NCBI GenBank assembly: GCA_017536405.1
Contig: JAFXHL010000077.1
Location: forward strand, 1 to 39,371
DNA: 39,371 nt
From: Oscillospiraceae bacterium
Lineage (GTDB): Bacteria > Bacillota > Clostridia > Oscillospirales > Ruminococcaceae
Direction of reading: 5' to 3'
Of the stretch, positions 8,841 through 17,527 are shown piece after piece. The position numbers and the translations under genes are program-made. The first letter of the stretch is position 1. The number at the start of each line of letters is the position of its first letter. The notes below the pieces were generated by a model. It was not told where the DNA came from. It saw only the letters and a program-made list of their open reading frames with translations, and searched no databases.

Positions 8841-9782
8841 TTATTTAAGCGATGATTTTACTGTTTCTATAATGTTTTCAGAACAAAGACCAAACTCTTT
8901 GAGGAGTTTTACAGCAGGGCCTGAATATCCGAATCTGTCTTTAACGCCGATTTTGATTACGGGAACAGGATAGCTTTCTGTTACAACATCCGAAACGGCA
9001 CTTCCGAGACCGCCTATTACGCTGTGTTCTTCAACTGTAACTATCTTTCCTGTTTCCTTTGCTGCCTTTATGATAATATCCTTATCGATAGGCTTTATTG
9101 TATGGATATTGATTACTCTTGCGTTTATTCCCTCTTTTGCAAGTTCTTCTGCGGCAACCATTGCCTCATAAACCATAAGACCTGTTGCTACGATTGTTAT
9201 ATCGTTGCCATCTTTAAGCTGAACGCCTTTTCCGAGTTCGAACTTATATGTTTCGGGATTGTTGAAAACGGGTGTTGCAAGTCTTCCGAAACGGAGATAT
9301 ACGGGGCCGTCGTGTTCTGCTGCTGCAAAAACCGCTGCTTTTGCTTCAACATCGTCGGCGGGGTTTATAATTGTCATTCCGGGGATTGTTCTCATAAGCG
9401 CGATATCTTCGTTACACTGATGTGTAGCACCGTCTTCACCTACTGAGATACCTGCGTGTGTTGCGCCGATTTTAACAGGAATATGAGGATAACCTATTGA
9501 ATTTCTTATCTGTTCGAATGCTCTGCCTGCGGCAAACATAGCGAATGATGATGCGAAAACTACCTTTCCTGTTGAAGCAAGACCTGCCGCAACACCCATC
9601 ATATTGCTTTCTGCTATTCCGCAATCTATGAATTTTTCGGGGAATTTCTTCTTGAAAATGCCTGTTTTTGTAGCTGCCGCGAGGTCAGCATCGAGAACAA
9701 CGAGATTATCGAGTTTTTCACCGAGTTCAGCGAGAGCGTTTCCGTAACTGTCTCTCGTTGCGATTTTTACCATATCTGCCAT
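8841..9782 (-). CDS. Transketolase, C-terminal subunit
   Basis: 313-residue second half of a split transketolase: the pyrimidine-binding domain (about 1-165, with the catalytic Glu in GIAESNMMG) and the C-terminal domain (about 180-310). With its N-terminal partner it transfers two-carbon units between sugar phosphates in the non-oxidative pentose phosphate pathway, using thiamine diphosphate. GGAGGG lies 8 bases before ATG 9782, and only one base separates this start from the stop of the N-subunit, so the two are co-translated. Split transketolases are common in Clostridia. A DXP-synthase or other TPP enzyme is unlikely given the two-gene layout. It is the last gene before a strong terminator. 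Confidence 0.95.
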   Translation of the reverse strand: MADMVKIATRDSYGNALAELGEKLDNLVVLDADLAAATKTGIFKKKFPEKFIDCGIAESNMMGVAAGLASTGKVVFASSFAMFAAGRAFEQIRNSIGYPHIPVKIGATHAGISVGEDGATHQCNEDIALMRTIPGMTIINPADDVEAKAAVFAAAEHDGPVYLRFGRLATPVFNNPETYKFELGKGVQLKDGNDITIVATGLMVYEAMVAAEELAKEGINARVINIHTIKPIDKDIIIKAAKETGKIVTVEEHSVIGGLGSAVSDVVTESYPVPVIKIGVKDRFGYSGPAVKLLKEFGLCSENIIETVKSSLK

Positions 9783-9783
9783 T

Positions 9784-10629
9784 TTAGTTGCCCTCCAGTT
9801 CTGAAAGTTTTGCGTTAAGTTCGCTCATAGCCTGATTATACTGTTCTTCATTAGGAGCGGCACCATGCCATGAAACCTGATTTTCCATAAATGAAACGCC
9901 TTTGCCCTTGACGCTCTTCTGAATAATAGCAACGGGTTTTCCTGAAATCTTTTCTGCTTCATCGAATGCTCTTTCGATATCGTCGAAATCGTGCGCATCC
10001 ATAGTGATTACATGCCAGCCGAAAGCCTCAAACTTTTCGGGGAAAGGAACGGGAGAACATACTTCTGTTATAGGACCGTCAATCTGAAGACCATTGAAGT
10101 CAACTATTGCAACAAGATTATCAAGCTTATTATGAGCCGCGAACATAGCAGCTTCCCATACCTGACCTTCTTCTGTTTCACCGTCACCGAGGATAGCATA
10201 AACCTTATATGCATCGCCTGAAAGCTTTGCTGAAAGTGCCATTCCGCAAGCGGCTGAAATACCCTGACCTAAAGAACCTGTTGACATATCGACACCGGGA
10301 GTGCCTTTCATATCGGGATGTCCCTGAAGCATTGCGCCTATATGACGGAGTGATTTAAGTTCTTCTTTGGGGAAAAATCCTCTTTCTGCGAGAACTGAAT
10401 AGAGTGCGGGGGCTGTATGTCCCTTTGAGAGAACGAGTCTGTCTCTCTCCGGCATTTTAGGATTTTTAGGGTCAACATTCATCTTTACGGAATAAAGATA
10501 TGTCAAAAGGTCTGCGATTGAAAGTGAACCGCCGGGATGACCTGATTTTGCGTTATAAACGCCTTCGATAATGCCCATTCTTACTTTACAAGCAGTTATG
10601 GCAAGTTGTTTTCTTATGATTTCATCCAT
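9784..10629 (-). CDS. Transketolase, N-terminal (TPP-binding) subunit
   Basis: 281 residues corresponding to the thiamine-diphosphate-binding half of transketolase. Visible features are HPGGSLSIAD near the N-terminus, LSKGHTAPALYS, and the TPP/Mg signature GDGETEEGQVW followed about 25 residues later by VDFNGLQIDG. It works with the C-subunit encoded immediately downstream. The start overlaps the end of the HAD phosphatase gene by 8 bases and has AGGAGG at a good distance. Context suggests expression with lspA, rluD-type and HAD genes rather than with a sugar-uptake operon. Confidence 0.95.
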   Translation of the reverse strand: MDEIIRKQLAITACKVRMGIIEGVYNAKSGHPGGSLSIADLLTYLYSVKMNVDPKNPKMPERDRLVLSKGHTAPALYSVLAERGFFPKEELKSLRHIGAMLQGHPDMKGTPGVDMSTGSLGQGISAACGMALSAKLSGDAYKVYAILGDGETEEGQVWEAAMFAAHNKLDNLVAIVDFNGLQIDGPITEVCSPVPFPEKFEAFGWHVITMDAHDFDDIERAFDEAEKISGKPVAIIQKSVKGKGVSFMENQVSWHGAAPNEEQYNQAMSELNAKLSELEGN

Positions 10630-11446
10630 TGGCTTTATCCTCCTGTTGCTTTGAGATGTATTCTATAAGTTCGGCTATCGCACCTTCGTTTGATGTTCTG
10701 GAAAGCACAACATCCGCATGAGCCTTTACTCTGTCGGGTGCATTAGGCACCGATGCGCCTATATCGGCATTCTTTATCATTTCGATATCGTTATCAAAAT
10801 CCCCTGCGCAGACAAGGGTTTTGTTGCTGATACCTAAAAGGTCAGTCATATTCTTTATTCCTACCCATTTTGACGCGCCTGTCGGTAACATTTCGAGATA
10901 GTAGGGCGCTGAAAGAAGAAACTCAACACCATCGAATGTCATTTTTCTTATTTCTTCCAATGCGACAGCGATTTCGTCTGTATTACCCACAAGAAGAATC
11001 TTTATGATTTCTTCGGGGATATTCGTTTCATCGCAGTATCCGAAAGGGATATTTTCAAGTCTTATCTTTTCATCAAGTGTAGGAGAATCTCTTCTTATGA
11101 AAATTTCGTTTTCGCAGACAATTTCACATCCGAGATGAGGAAATTTATCGAGAAGAATGTTCATATACCCTACTGCTTCTTTGCAGATAAGTTCTTTCCA
11201 TAAGGTTTTACCTGCATTTTCATCATAAATCACAGCACCGTTATAAAGCACCATAGGAAGATTTATGGGAAGAAGCGAGGTATAGGGTTTTGCAGAGGTA
11301 TAAACTCTGCCTGTTGCTACTGTAAAAGAACCGCCCTCGGAAACGAAATATTTTATTGCTTCAAGGTCTTTTTCGGTTATCCTCTTGTCTCTTGTGAGGA
11401 GAGTATCGTCGAGGTCGGTTACAAGGATATAATCTGAGAATTTCAA
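10622..11446 (-). CDS. Cof-type HAD superfamily phosphatase
   Basis: 274-residue Cof/class IIB haloacid-dehalogenase hydrolase, usually active on sugar phosphates or flavin/PLP phosphates. Motif I is VTDLDDTLLT, with nucleophile Asp and general acid Asp near residues 10-12. Motif II is in VATGR. The lysine motif is in GASKWVGIK. Motif IV is CAGDFDNDIEM. The region 85-190 is the C2 cap that sets specificity. It lies 4 bases after the pseudouridine synthase and overlaps the transketolase N-subunit start. That placement makes a sugar-phosphate substrate plausible, but the substrate cannot be read from sequence. Confidence 0.9.
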   Translation of the reverse strand: MKFSDYILVTDLDDTLLTRDKRITEKDLEAIKYFVSEGGSFTVATGRVYTSAKPYTSLLPINLPMVLYNGAVIYDENAGKTLWKELICKEAVGYMNILLDKFPHLGCEIVCENEIFIRRDSPTLDEKIRLENIPFGYCDETNIPEEIIKILLVGNTDEIAVALEEIRKMTFDGVEFLLSAPYYLEMLPTGASKWVGIKNMTDLLGISNKTLVCAGDFDNDIEMIKNADIGASVPNAPDRVKAHADVVLSRTSNEGAIAELIEYISKQQEDKANG

Positions 11447-11450
11447 GATA

Positions 11451-12362
11451 TTAACCTCTCATTCTTAATTTTCTGAGTTGTTCTTCGAAATAATCGGGAA
11501 GGTCGCTTGAAAATTCAAGGTATTCGTTTGTTATGGGATGAACAAAGCCGATTTTTCTTGCATGAAGGCACTGACCTTCAAAATCTTTAACGGGTTTTCC
11601 GTAAACATCGTCGCCTAAAACTGCGTGTCCCACATAGGAAAGATGAACTCTTATCTGATGGGTTCTTCCTGTTTCGAGGCGGAGTTTAAGATATGAATGT
11701 TCGCGGAATTCTTCTAAAACTTCATAGTGTGTTACGGCGTTTTTTGAATTCTTATCCGTTACACACATCTTTTTTCTGTCGATATGGTGTCTGCCGATGG
11801 GGGCATCGATAGTTCCCTTATATTCCTTCATTCTGCCGACAATTATGGTTTCATACTCTCTTGTGAAGGAATGTTCCTTTATTTGCTCGGCAAGTCCTAA
11901 ATGGGCGGAATCGGTTTTGGCAACGATTAACAGTCCGCTTGTGTTTTTATCTATTCTATGGACAATGCCAGGTCTTATAACACCATTTATTGAGGATAAT
12001 CTGTCTTTACAGTGATACATAAGGGCGTTGACCAAAGTTCCCGTATAGTTTCCTGCGGCGGGATGAACTACCATTCCCTTTGGCTTATTTACAACCAGAA
12101 GATAATCATCTTCGTAAACAATATCAATAGGGATATTCTCGGGAAGAACATCTAAAACTACGGGTTCGGGGATTTCGACAGAAACTGTTTCTCCGCCCGA
12201 AATAACATAGTTTTTAGCGATTTTCTTTCCGTTTACTGTTATCATTCCCTCGGTAATGAGGTTCTGAACGGCTGTTCTTGTAAGGTCAAACTCTTCATTT
12301 GACGAGATGAACTTATCAAGTCTTTCGCCTTTATTTTCTATAGGAATAACAAATTCATTCAT
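11451..12362 (-). CDS. RluA/RluD-family ribosomal pseudouridine synthase
   Basis: 303 residues. An S4 RNA-binding domain (about 12-75, RLDKFISSN onward) is followed by the RluA-type catalytic domain with the signature HRIDKNTSGLLIVAK, where the Asp is the catalytic residue, and later RTHQIRVHLSYVGHAVLGD. It isomerises uridine to pseudouridine in structured RNA, probably 23S rRNA as for RluD. Its ATG overlaps the lspA stop by four bases (ATGA). lspA followed by rluD is the standard arrangement in Firmicutes and supports the RluD-like call (ylyB in Bacillus) over RluA/RluC. The exact target base is not determinable. Confidence 0.93.
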   Translation of the reverse strand: MNEFVIPIENKGERLDKFISSNEEFDLTRTAVQNLITEGMITVNGKKIAKNYVISGGETVSVEIPEPVVLDVLPENIPIDIVYEDDYLLVVNKPKGMVVHPAAGNYTGTLVNALMYHCKDRLSSINGVIRPGIVHRIDKNTSGLLIVAKTDSAHLGLAEQIKEHSFTREYETIIVGRMKEYKGTIDAPIGRHHIDRKKMCVTDKNSKNAVTHYEVLEEFREHSYLKLRLETGRTHQIRVHLSYVGHAVLGDDVYGKPVKDFEGQCLHARKIGFVHPITNEYLEFSSDLPDYFEEQLRKLRMRG

Positions 12363-12859
12363 CTGTTTTTTTCTTCCCTTATGCGTTGTTCTTTCTTGGA
12401 TTTATCAAAGAAAATATAAACAAGAAGGAAAATAACCGCGCCTATTATTACACAACAATCGGCAAAGTTGAAAACAGCGAAATCAAAAAGTCTCACTTCG
12501 ATATAGTCAACAACGAAACCGCGGAAAATACGGTCGATGAGGTTTCCTATTCCACCGCCTATTATAAGCGAAAAACTTGCGACAAGAATGGGTCTTTTAA
12601 CTTTTCCTGAAACTATCGCATATATTCCTGCAAGAATAAAAACAGATGTCACTATTATGAGAAAAATCTGCATTCCGCTGAAAATGCTGAATGCCGCACC
12701 TGTATTTTTATGATAGGAAAGGTTGATTATTTCAAAATCGCCTATATGAATAAACGGAACAGAGCCTTTGAATTCGAAATTCTTAACTATAATCCATTTT
12801 ATCAACTGGTCGATACCGATGATCAACGCTATTGAGATAAGTGAAATTAAAGTAAGCAA
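12359..12859 (-). CDS. lspA: Lipoprotein signal peptidase (signal peptidase II)
   Basis: 166-residue, four-helix membrane aspartyl protease that removes the signal peptide from diacylglyceryl-modified prolipoproteins. The catalytic aspartates are in GGGIGNLIDRI and VFNFADCCVIIG, and the conserved IDQLIKW follows the first helix. I chose a TTG start at 12859, giving MLTLISLISIALII, because CGGGGGAAA lies six bases upstream. The longer frame, also opening with TTG (12895), would start inside the ileS terminator and add 12 residues not typical of LspA. This is the first gene of the lspA-rluD-HAD-transketolase unit. No clear promoter was found between the terminator and the start. Confidence 0.93.
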   Translation of the reverse strand: MLTLISLISIALIIGIDQLIKWIIVKNFEFKGSVPFIHIGDFEIINLSYHKNTGAAFSIFSGMQIFLIIVTSVFILAGIYAIVSGKVKRPILVASFSLIIGGGIGNLIDRIFRGFVVDYIEVRLFDFAVFNFADCCVIIGAVIFLLVYIFFDKSKKEQRIREEKNR

Positions 12860-12880
12860 AATAATTTCCCCCGAAAATAT

Positions 12881-12931
12881 GATAAAACAATTCAAAGGCG
12901 GCGAATTGAAGGTTACACCGCCTTTAGAATT
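12881..12931 (-). terminator. Terminator after ileS
   Basis: The stem begins immediately after the ileS stop codon. AAAGGCGG pairs with CCGCCTTT, extended by AATTC with GAATT around one bulged base (arms 12918-12931 and 12889-12901), with a 16-base loop and a GTTTTAT tail. The short U run makes termination efficiency uncertain, so some readthrough into lspA is possible. Confidence 0.75.
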
Positions 12932-15736
12932 TTAGTTATTTACTTCTTTTGCGCAACGAGAACAAAGTGTGGGATGTTCTGCGTTCTTGCCTACTGTTTC
13001 AGAGTATGACCAGCAACGTTCACACTTATCACCATCAGCCTTAGCGATAGTGTATGTGAGTTTATCTGCGAAGTAATCGCTTGAGAAATCGCCTGTTGTG
13101 TTTTCTGAAACTTCTACACCTGAAACGATGAATACATTTTTAAGTTCTTCTGCGTATCCAGCGAGTTTTTCAGCCATAGCAGCATCATCCTTGACATTGA
13201 TGATTACCTTTGCTTCAAGTGATGCACCGATGAACTTTTCAGCACGCTTTGCTTCGAGTGCCTTTGTTACATCTGATCTGAGGTTGTAGATCATATCCCA
13301 CTTTTCTGTGAATGCGTTGTCAACCTGAACATCGATAGCCGAAGGCATATCATTCATCATAATGCTTCTCTTATCGTCTGTTGCGGGATGAGGCATATAC
13401 TTCCAGATTTCTTCTGCTGTGAATGAAAGAACGGGAGCTATGAGTCTTGAAACTGCACTTAAAATGTAGTACATAGTTGTCTGTGCTGCGCGTCTGTCAA
13501 GTGACTTTTCGCCTGTGCAGTAGAGTCTGTCCTTTGCTATGTCAAGATAGAAGTTTGACATATCTGTTACGCAGAAGTTATGGATGCTATGAACAACGAT
13601 ATGGAAATCGAAAGCGTCATAAGCAGACTTACACTTTTCGATGAGTGAATTGAGTCTGATAAGTGCCCATTTGTCGATTTCGTGTAAATCCTTGACATCT
13701 ACGATATCCTTTTCAACATCAAAACCTGTTGCGTCACCGAGGTTGCCGAGGATAAATCTTGCTGTATTTCTGATTTTCTTGTATGTGTCTGAAAGCTGCT
13801 TCAAGATTTCCTTGGAAATTCTGATGTCAGCATGATAATCTGATGATGCAACCCAGAGACGAAGAATATCAGCACCGTAAACATCGTAAACTTCGTTGGG
13901 AGCAACGCCGTTTCCGAGTGATTTATGCATTGTCTTTCCTTCGCCGTCTACTACCCAGCCGTGAGTGCAGACTGCCTTATAAGGAGCTCTGTTCTTTGTT
14001 GCAACAGATGTGAGGAGTGATGACTGGAACCAGCCTCTGTACTGGTCTGCGCCTTCGAGATAAAGGTCAACAGGAACATCGTATCCTCTTTCTTCCATAA
14101 CAGCGGCGTGTGTTACGCCACTATCGAACCATACGTCGAAAATGTCTTTTTCTTTGATAAATTCACCGCATCCGCATTCACATTTTACATCTGAAGGAAT
14201 AAATTCCTTAGCGTCACGGATGTACCATGAGTTAGCGCCTTCTTTTCTGAACATTTCAGAAATAGCGGTGATTGTCTTTTCGTTTACTACGGGCTTTCCG
14301 CAATCCTTACAGTAAACAACGGGAATAGGAACACCCCATGTTCTCTGACGTGAGATACACCAGTCGCTTCTGTCGTTTACCATGCCCTTGATTCTGTCTT
14401 CGCCCCAGGCAGGAATCCATTCAACGCTTTCAATAGCCTTGATTGAATCTTCCTTAAAGCCCTTTACTGAGCAGAACCACTGTTCTGTTGCTCTGAAAAG
14501 AACGGGGTTTTTACATCTCCAGCAGTGAGGATACTGGTGAACGATTTTTTCGAGTGCGAATAATGCCCCGCAGTCTTCAAGGTCTTTAGCTATTACCTTG
14601 TTTGAGTCTGTTGTTGTGAGACCTGCGTATTTTCCTGCTTCTGCTGTCTGAACACCCTTTGCGTCAACAGGAACAACTATTCCGATTTCGGGATATTTCT
14701 TACATACTTCAAAGTCGTCAACACCGAAACCGGGCGCTGTATGAACACAACCTGTACCGCTTTCGAGAGTAACATGGTCACCAACGATAACAAGCGATGT
14801 TCTGTCCATAATAGGATGATTTGTAACGATATATTCGAGTTCTTTACCCTTGAAAGAACCAACAGTTGTATATTCTTCGATTTTAGCGGCTTCCATTGTA
14901 GGTCTTACAAGTTCTGCTGCCATAACATAGTTTTCACCGTTTGCCTGAACAACTGTGTATTCATACTCGGGACCTAAGCATATAGCAAGGTTTCCGGGGA
15001 GTGTCCATGTTGTTGTTGTCCAGATAACGAAGTATGTCTTATTAAGGTCAAGACCTAAATCTGCAAATTTGCCCTTATCGTCAGCAACCTTAAACTTTAC
15101 ATAGATTGAATGGCAGGGGTCGTTTGCGTATTCGATTTCAGCTTCAGCAAGTGCTGTCTGACAGTCGGGGCACCAGTAAACAGGCTCTAAGCCCTTATAC
15201 ATATAGCCCTTGCCATACATATCGCCGAAGATTTCAACCTGTCTTGCTTCAAATTCAGGCTTGAGTGTTAAATAAGGATCATCAAAATCGCCCCATACAC
15301 CAAGACGGATAAACTGATTCTTCTGGTTTTCAAGCTGATTGAGAGCATATTTATGACAATGTTCACGGAGTTCTACGGGAGGGATAGCGCCGTTTTCAAC
15401 ACCGAGTTCCTTCATCGCTCTGAGTTCTATGGGGAGACCATGAGTATCCCAACCCGGAATATAGGGAGCACAGAAACCATTCATATTCTTGTATCTTACG
15501 ATAATATCCTTGAGAACCTTGTTGAGCGCCGTTCCCATATGAATATCGCCGTTTGCATACGGAGGGCCGTCATGAAGAACATAAAGAGGCTTGTCTTTAT
15601 TCTTTTCTATCATGGCATAGTATGTTCTGTCCTTTGCCCATTCTTCGAGCATTACGGGTTCTTTCTGTGTGAGATTTCCTCTCATTGAAAATTCCGTTTT
15701 CGGAAGATTGAGGGTGTTGTTGTAATCCTGTGACAT
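12932..15736 (-). CDS. ileS: Isoleucyl-tRNA synthetase
   Basis: 934-residue class I synthetase that charges tRNA-Ile. Features in order: Rossmann fold with GPPYANGDIHMGTALN (HIGH-box equivalent HMGT at 66-69), the CP1 editing domain (about 190-390), the KMSKS loop represented by GKTMHKSLGN (about residue 600), the anticodon-binding helical domain, and a C-terminal zinc module CERCW...CSRC near 905-925. Both signature motifs differ from the textbook forms (T for the second H; MHKS for KMSKS). I believe these variants occur in clostridial enzymes, so I do not read them as inactivation. AAAGGAG precedes ATG 15736. Only 42 bases separate it from divIVA, too few for the T-box leader often found on Firmicute ileS genes. 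Confidence 0.97.
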   Translation of the reverse strand: MSQDYNNTLNLPKTEFSMRGNLTQKEPVMLEEWAKDRTYYAMIEKNKDKPLYVLHDGPPYANGDIHMGTALNKVLKDIIVRYKNMNGFCAPYIPGWDTHGLPIELRAMKELGVENGAIPPVELREHCHKYALNQLENQKNQFIRLGVWGDFDDPYLTLKPEFEARQVEIFGDMYGKGYMYKGLEPVYWCPDCQTALAEAEIEYANDPCHSIYVKFKVADDKGKFADLGLDLNKTYFVIWTTTTWTLPGNLAICLGPEYEYTVVQANGENYVMAAELVRPTMEAAKIEEYTTVGSFKGKELEYIVTNHPIMDRTSLVIVGDHVTLESGTGCVHTAPGFGVDDFEVCKKYPEIGIVVPVDAKGVQTAEAGKYAGLTTTDSNKVIAKDLEDCGALFALEKIVHQYPHCWRCKNPVLFRATEQWFCSVKGFKEDSIKAIESVEWIPAWGEDRIKGMVNDRSDWCISRQRTWGVPIPVVYCKDCGKPVVNEKTITAISEMFRKEGANSWYIRDAKEFIPSDVKCECGCGEFIKEKDIFDVWFDSGVTHAAVMEERGYDVPVDLYLEGADQYRGWFQSSLLTSVATKNRAPYKAVCTHGWVVDGEGKTMHKSLGNGVAPNEVYDVYGADILRLWVASSDYHADIRISKEILKQLSDTYKKIRNTARFILGNLGDATGFDVEKDIVDVKDLHEIDKWALIRLNSLIEKCKSAYDAFDFHIVVHSIHNFCVTDMSNFYLDIAKDRLYCTGEKSLDRRAAQTTMYYILSAVSRLIAPVLSFTAEEIWKYMPHPATDDKRSIMMNDMPSAIDVQVDNAFTEKWDMIYNLRSDVTKALEAKRAEKFIGASLEAKVIINVKDDAAMAEKLAGYAEELKNVFIVSGVEVSENTTGDFSSDYFADKLTYTIAKADGDKCERCWSYSETVGKNAEHPTLCSRCAKEVNN

Positions 15737-15778
15737 TTCTTATTCTTCTCCTTTAGGTGAAATTGCTTTTATAAAGAA

Positions 15779-16303
15779 TTATACTGTTTCTTCAGTTTCT
15801 TCTGTTTCTACTTCTTCAACTTCTTCTTCGACTTCTTCTTCTTCGATTTCTTCATCTACCATACCGGGAATGCTGTTGATAAGACCGATATGTTCTTTAT
15901 AGAGTTCGAGAAGGTCTCTCTTGAATTCGCCTGAAGCCTTCTGTGTGTTTGCAAGAATCTTCTTTTCTCTTTCAAGCTGAACTCTTGTATCGCTTAAGAT
16001 TTCATCAGATTTAGCGTTTGCTTCGGCAAGAATCTTTTCTGCCTTCTGCTTTGCTTCTTCTACTACCTGATGTCCCTGACGCTGAGCACCGAGGAGAGCG
16101 TCCTTAAGAGCGTCTTCATCCTTCATGTAATCTCTGATCTTGTCAGCGAGAACATCGAGTTTCTTGTCGCAGTCTTCTTTTTCCTTGATGAGCTGAGCGA
16201 TTTCGATAGAAAGTTCTCTCAGGTAATCGTCAACATCCTCCTGCTTGTAACCGAAGGCTGCTTTTTCAAATCTCTTGCTGTTTACTTCTTTTGCATTAAT
16301 CAT
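15779..16303 (-). CDS. divIVA: DivIVA-domain cell division/polarity protein
   Basis: 174 residues. The N-terminal DivIVA lipid-binding motif is present (INAKEVNSKRF, AAFGYKQEDVDDYLREL), followed by a long coiled coil (about 35-145) and a very acidic Glu/Thr tail (EEEVEEEVEEVETEETEE). DivIVA proteins bind negatively curved membrane at poles and septa and recruit other factors. I chose the ATG at 16303: AAGGATGG lies 8 bases before it, whereas the ATG at 16315 is inside that ribosome site. It sits between ylmH and ileS exactly as in Bacillus. The acidic tail is an unusual end and could be an interaction surface. Confidence 0.93.
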   Translation of the reverse strand: MINAKEVNSKRFEKAAFGYKQEDVDDYLRELSIEIAQLIKEKEDCDKKLDVLADKIRDYMKDEDALKDALLGAQRQGHQVVEEAKQKAEKILAEANAKSDEILSDTRVQLEREKKILANTQKASGEFKRDLLELYKEHIGLINSIPGMVDEEIEEEEVEEEVEEVETEETEETV

Positions 16304-16317
16304 CGTTAAAACCATCC

Positions 16318-17082
16318 TTATGTGTATTTTTTTAGTTTGATGTGGAGTTTTTCTTTTCTGGTAAGTCCTCCGATTTCAGAAAGAATGAATTTTCCGAAAC
16401 CTTTTATGGAGAATATATCGCCTTCCGAGAAGGTATAAGACGATGAAAAAATTTTCATATAGTTGACATCTATACCGTTCGACTTTATAAAATCAGACGA
16501 TTTTGCACGGCTCAGTCCCGTTGCGAGAGAAACTATACAGTCTGCTCTCAAAGATGCCACTATGCCGTCGATTTCCCTGAAATTTTCATTCAGAGTTATC
16601 GAAACCTCATCGCATACACTGATTTTCACGCCGACAGAGCCGACTTTTGAAATCTGGCTTATGATATTTTCGCTTACTGTGTCGTAGGAGAAAAGAGTTG
16701 TTTTACCCTCTTCAACGAAAATATCGCCTATCATTTCGCGTTTTATTCCGAGTGCCATGACAGAGCCTAAAAAATCCCTGTGTGTGAGTTTATCTGCCTT
16801 ACGGTAGGTAAACAACAGTGGCACTATCGGAAAAGCTTCGGAAGAAGGTGTATCGGGAAAAAGGCCCAATACCTTTCTTTTGCAGAGGGCATCACCGCCG
16901 AAGAAAAGGAAATTATGAAATCCTTTTTCTGTGAGTGTCTTCTCTGCTATCATCTGCTGTCGTTCATCGAGAAAAGGTGTGAACTTAGGGGTATATTTAT
17001 TTTCGGCAACATATATGAAATCATCGAGCCTTGAGATAAGGTGCTTATCCTCATCGGAAAGAATAAACTGTAAATCAGGCAT
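16318..17082 (-). CDS. ylmH: YlmH-type S4-domain RNA-binding protein
   Basis: 254-residue YlmH family protein. The N-terminal region (about 1-170) contains the conserved FLDERQQMIAEK and NFLFFGGDALCKRKVLGLFP segments, and a C-terminal S4 domain (about 175-245) has VSLATGLSRAKSSDFIKSNG and GDIFSIKGFGKF. S4 domains bind structured RNA. YlmH has been linked genetically to cell division in Gram-positives, and Bacillus YlmH has been reported to act on obstructed 50S subunits in ribosome quality control. It lies between sepF and divIVA, as in Bacillus, but ylmG (YggT) is missing from the slot in between. The ribosome site upstream is weak. Confidence 0.9.
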   Translation of the reverse strand: MPDLQFILSDEDKHLISRLDDFIYVAENKYTPKFTPFLDERQQMIAEKTLTEKGFHNFLFFGGDALCKRKVLGLFPDTPSSEAFPIVPLLFTYRKADKLTHRDFLGSVMALGIKREMIGDIFVEEGKTTLFSYDTVSENIISQISKVGSVGVKISVCDEVSITLNENFREIDGIVASLRADCIVSLATGLSRAKSSDFIKSNGIDVNYMKIFSSSYTFSEGDIFSIKGFGKFILSEIGGLTRKEKLHIKLKKYT

Positions 17083-17087
17083 ATATA

Positions 17088-17513
17088 TTACAGAAATACA
17101 CCATTGCTTTCGAGTTCGCCGACAAGGTCTTCACCGACAAAGCCTACGTTGTAGGGTGTGATGATGAATGTGTTGTTTGCAACGGGCTTTATGTTACCGC
17201 CGTTTGCATATGCAACACCGCCGAGGAAATCGATAATTCTTCTTGTAACATCGGGTGTTGTTGATTCAAGGTTGAGAACGACTGTCTTCTTTGAATTGAG
17301 ATGGTCGGCAATCTGCTTTGTGTCTGCAAAAACTTCGGGCTTTACAAGAATAACCTGAAGCTGTGCTGTTGCATGAATGTTTACAACCTTGTTTCTCTTT
17401 TCCTCTTCGCTTTCATCGAAAGGCATATCATCTGTGTAGTTTTCTTCTGTTTCGTCGTATTCATCTTCGCCGTTGATACCGAAGTATCCACCGATTTTGT
17501 TTAAAAAGCTCAT
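17088..17513 (-). CDS. sepF: SepF cell division protein
   Basis: 141 residues. A short N-terminal membrane-targeting amphipathic helix (SFLNKIGGYFGI) is followed by an acidic linker (about 15-45) and the SepF fold (about 48-135) with VILVKPEVFADTKQIADHL, VVLNLEST and the conserved RIIDFLGGVAYANGG. SepF tethers FtsZ to the membrane and shapes the septum. The length matches the family, and neighbours YggS, YlmH and DivIVA confirm the call. SepF is the FtsZ-membrane anchor visible in this cluster; FtsA is not in the window. Confidence 0.96.
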   Translation of the reverse strand: MSFLNKIGGYFGINGEDEYDETEENYTDDMPFDESEEEKRNKVVNIHATAQLQVILVKPEVFADTKQIADHLNSKKTVVLNLESTTPDVTRRIIDFLGGVAYANGGNIKPVANNTFIITPYNVGFVGEDLVGELESNGVFL

Positions 17514-17527
17514 AAATTATCCCTCCG

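Noticed and set aside
8841-10629. Two adjacent transketolase frames as a frameshifted single gene
   Set aside because: Each has its own ribosome site and complete domain set, and split transketolases are normal in Clostridia and other groups, so this is not a pseudogene.
12860-12895. Longer N-terminus for LspA from TTG 12895
   Set aside because: It would begin inside the ileS terminator hairpin and has no ribosome site, whereas TTG 12859 has GGGGG six bases upstream and gives a typical LspA N-terminus.
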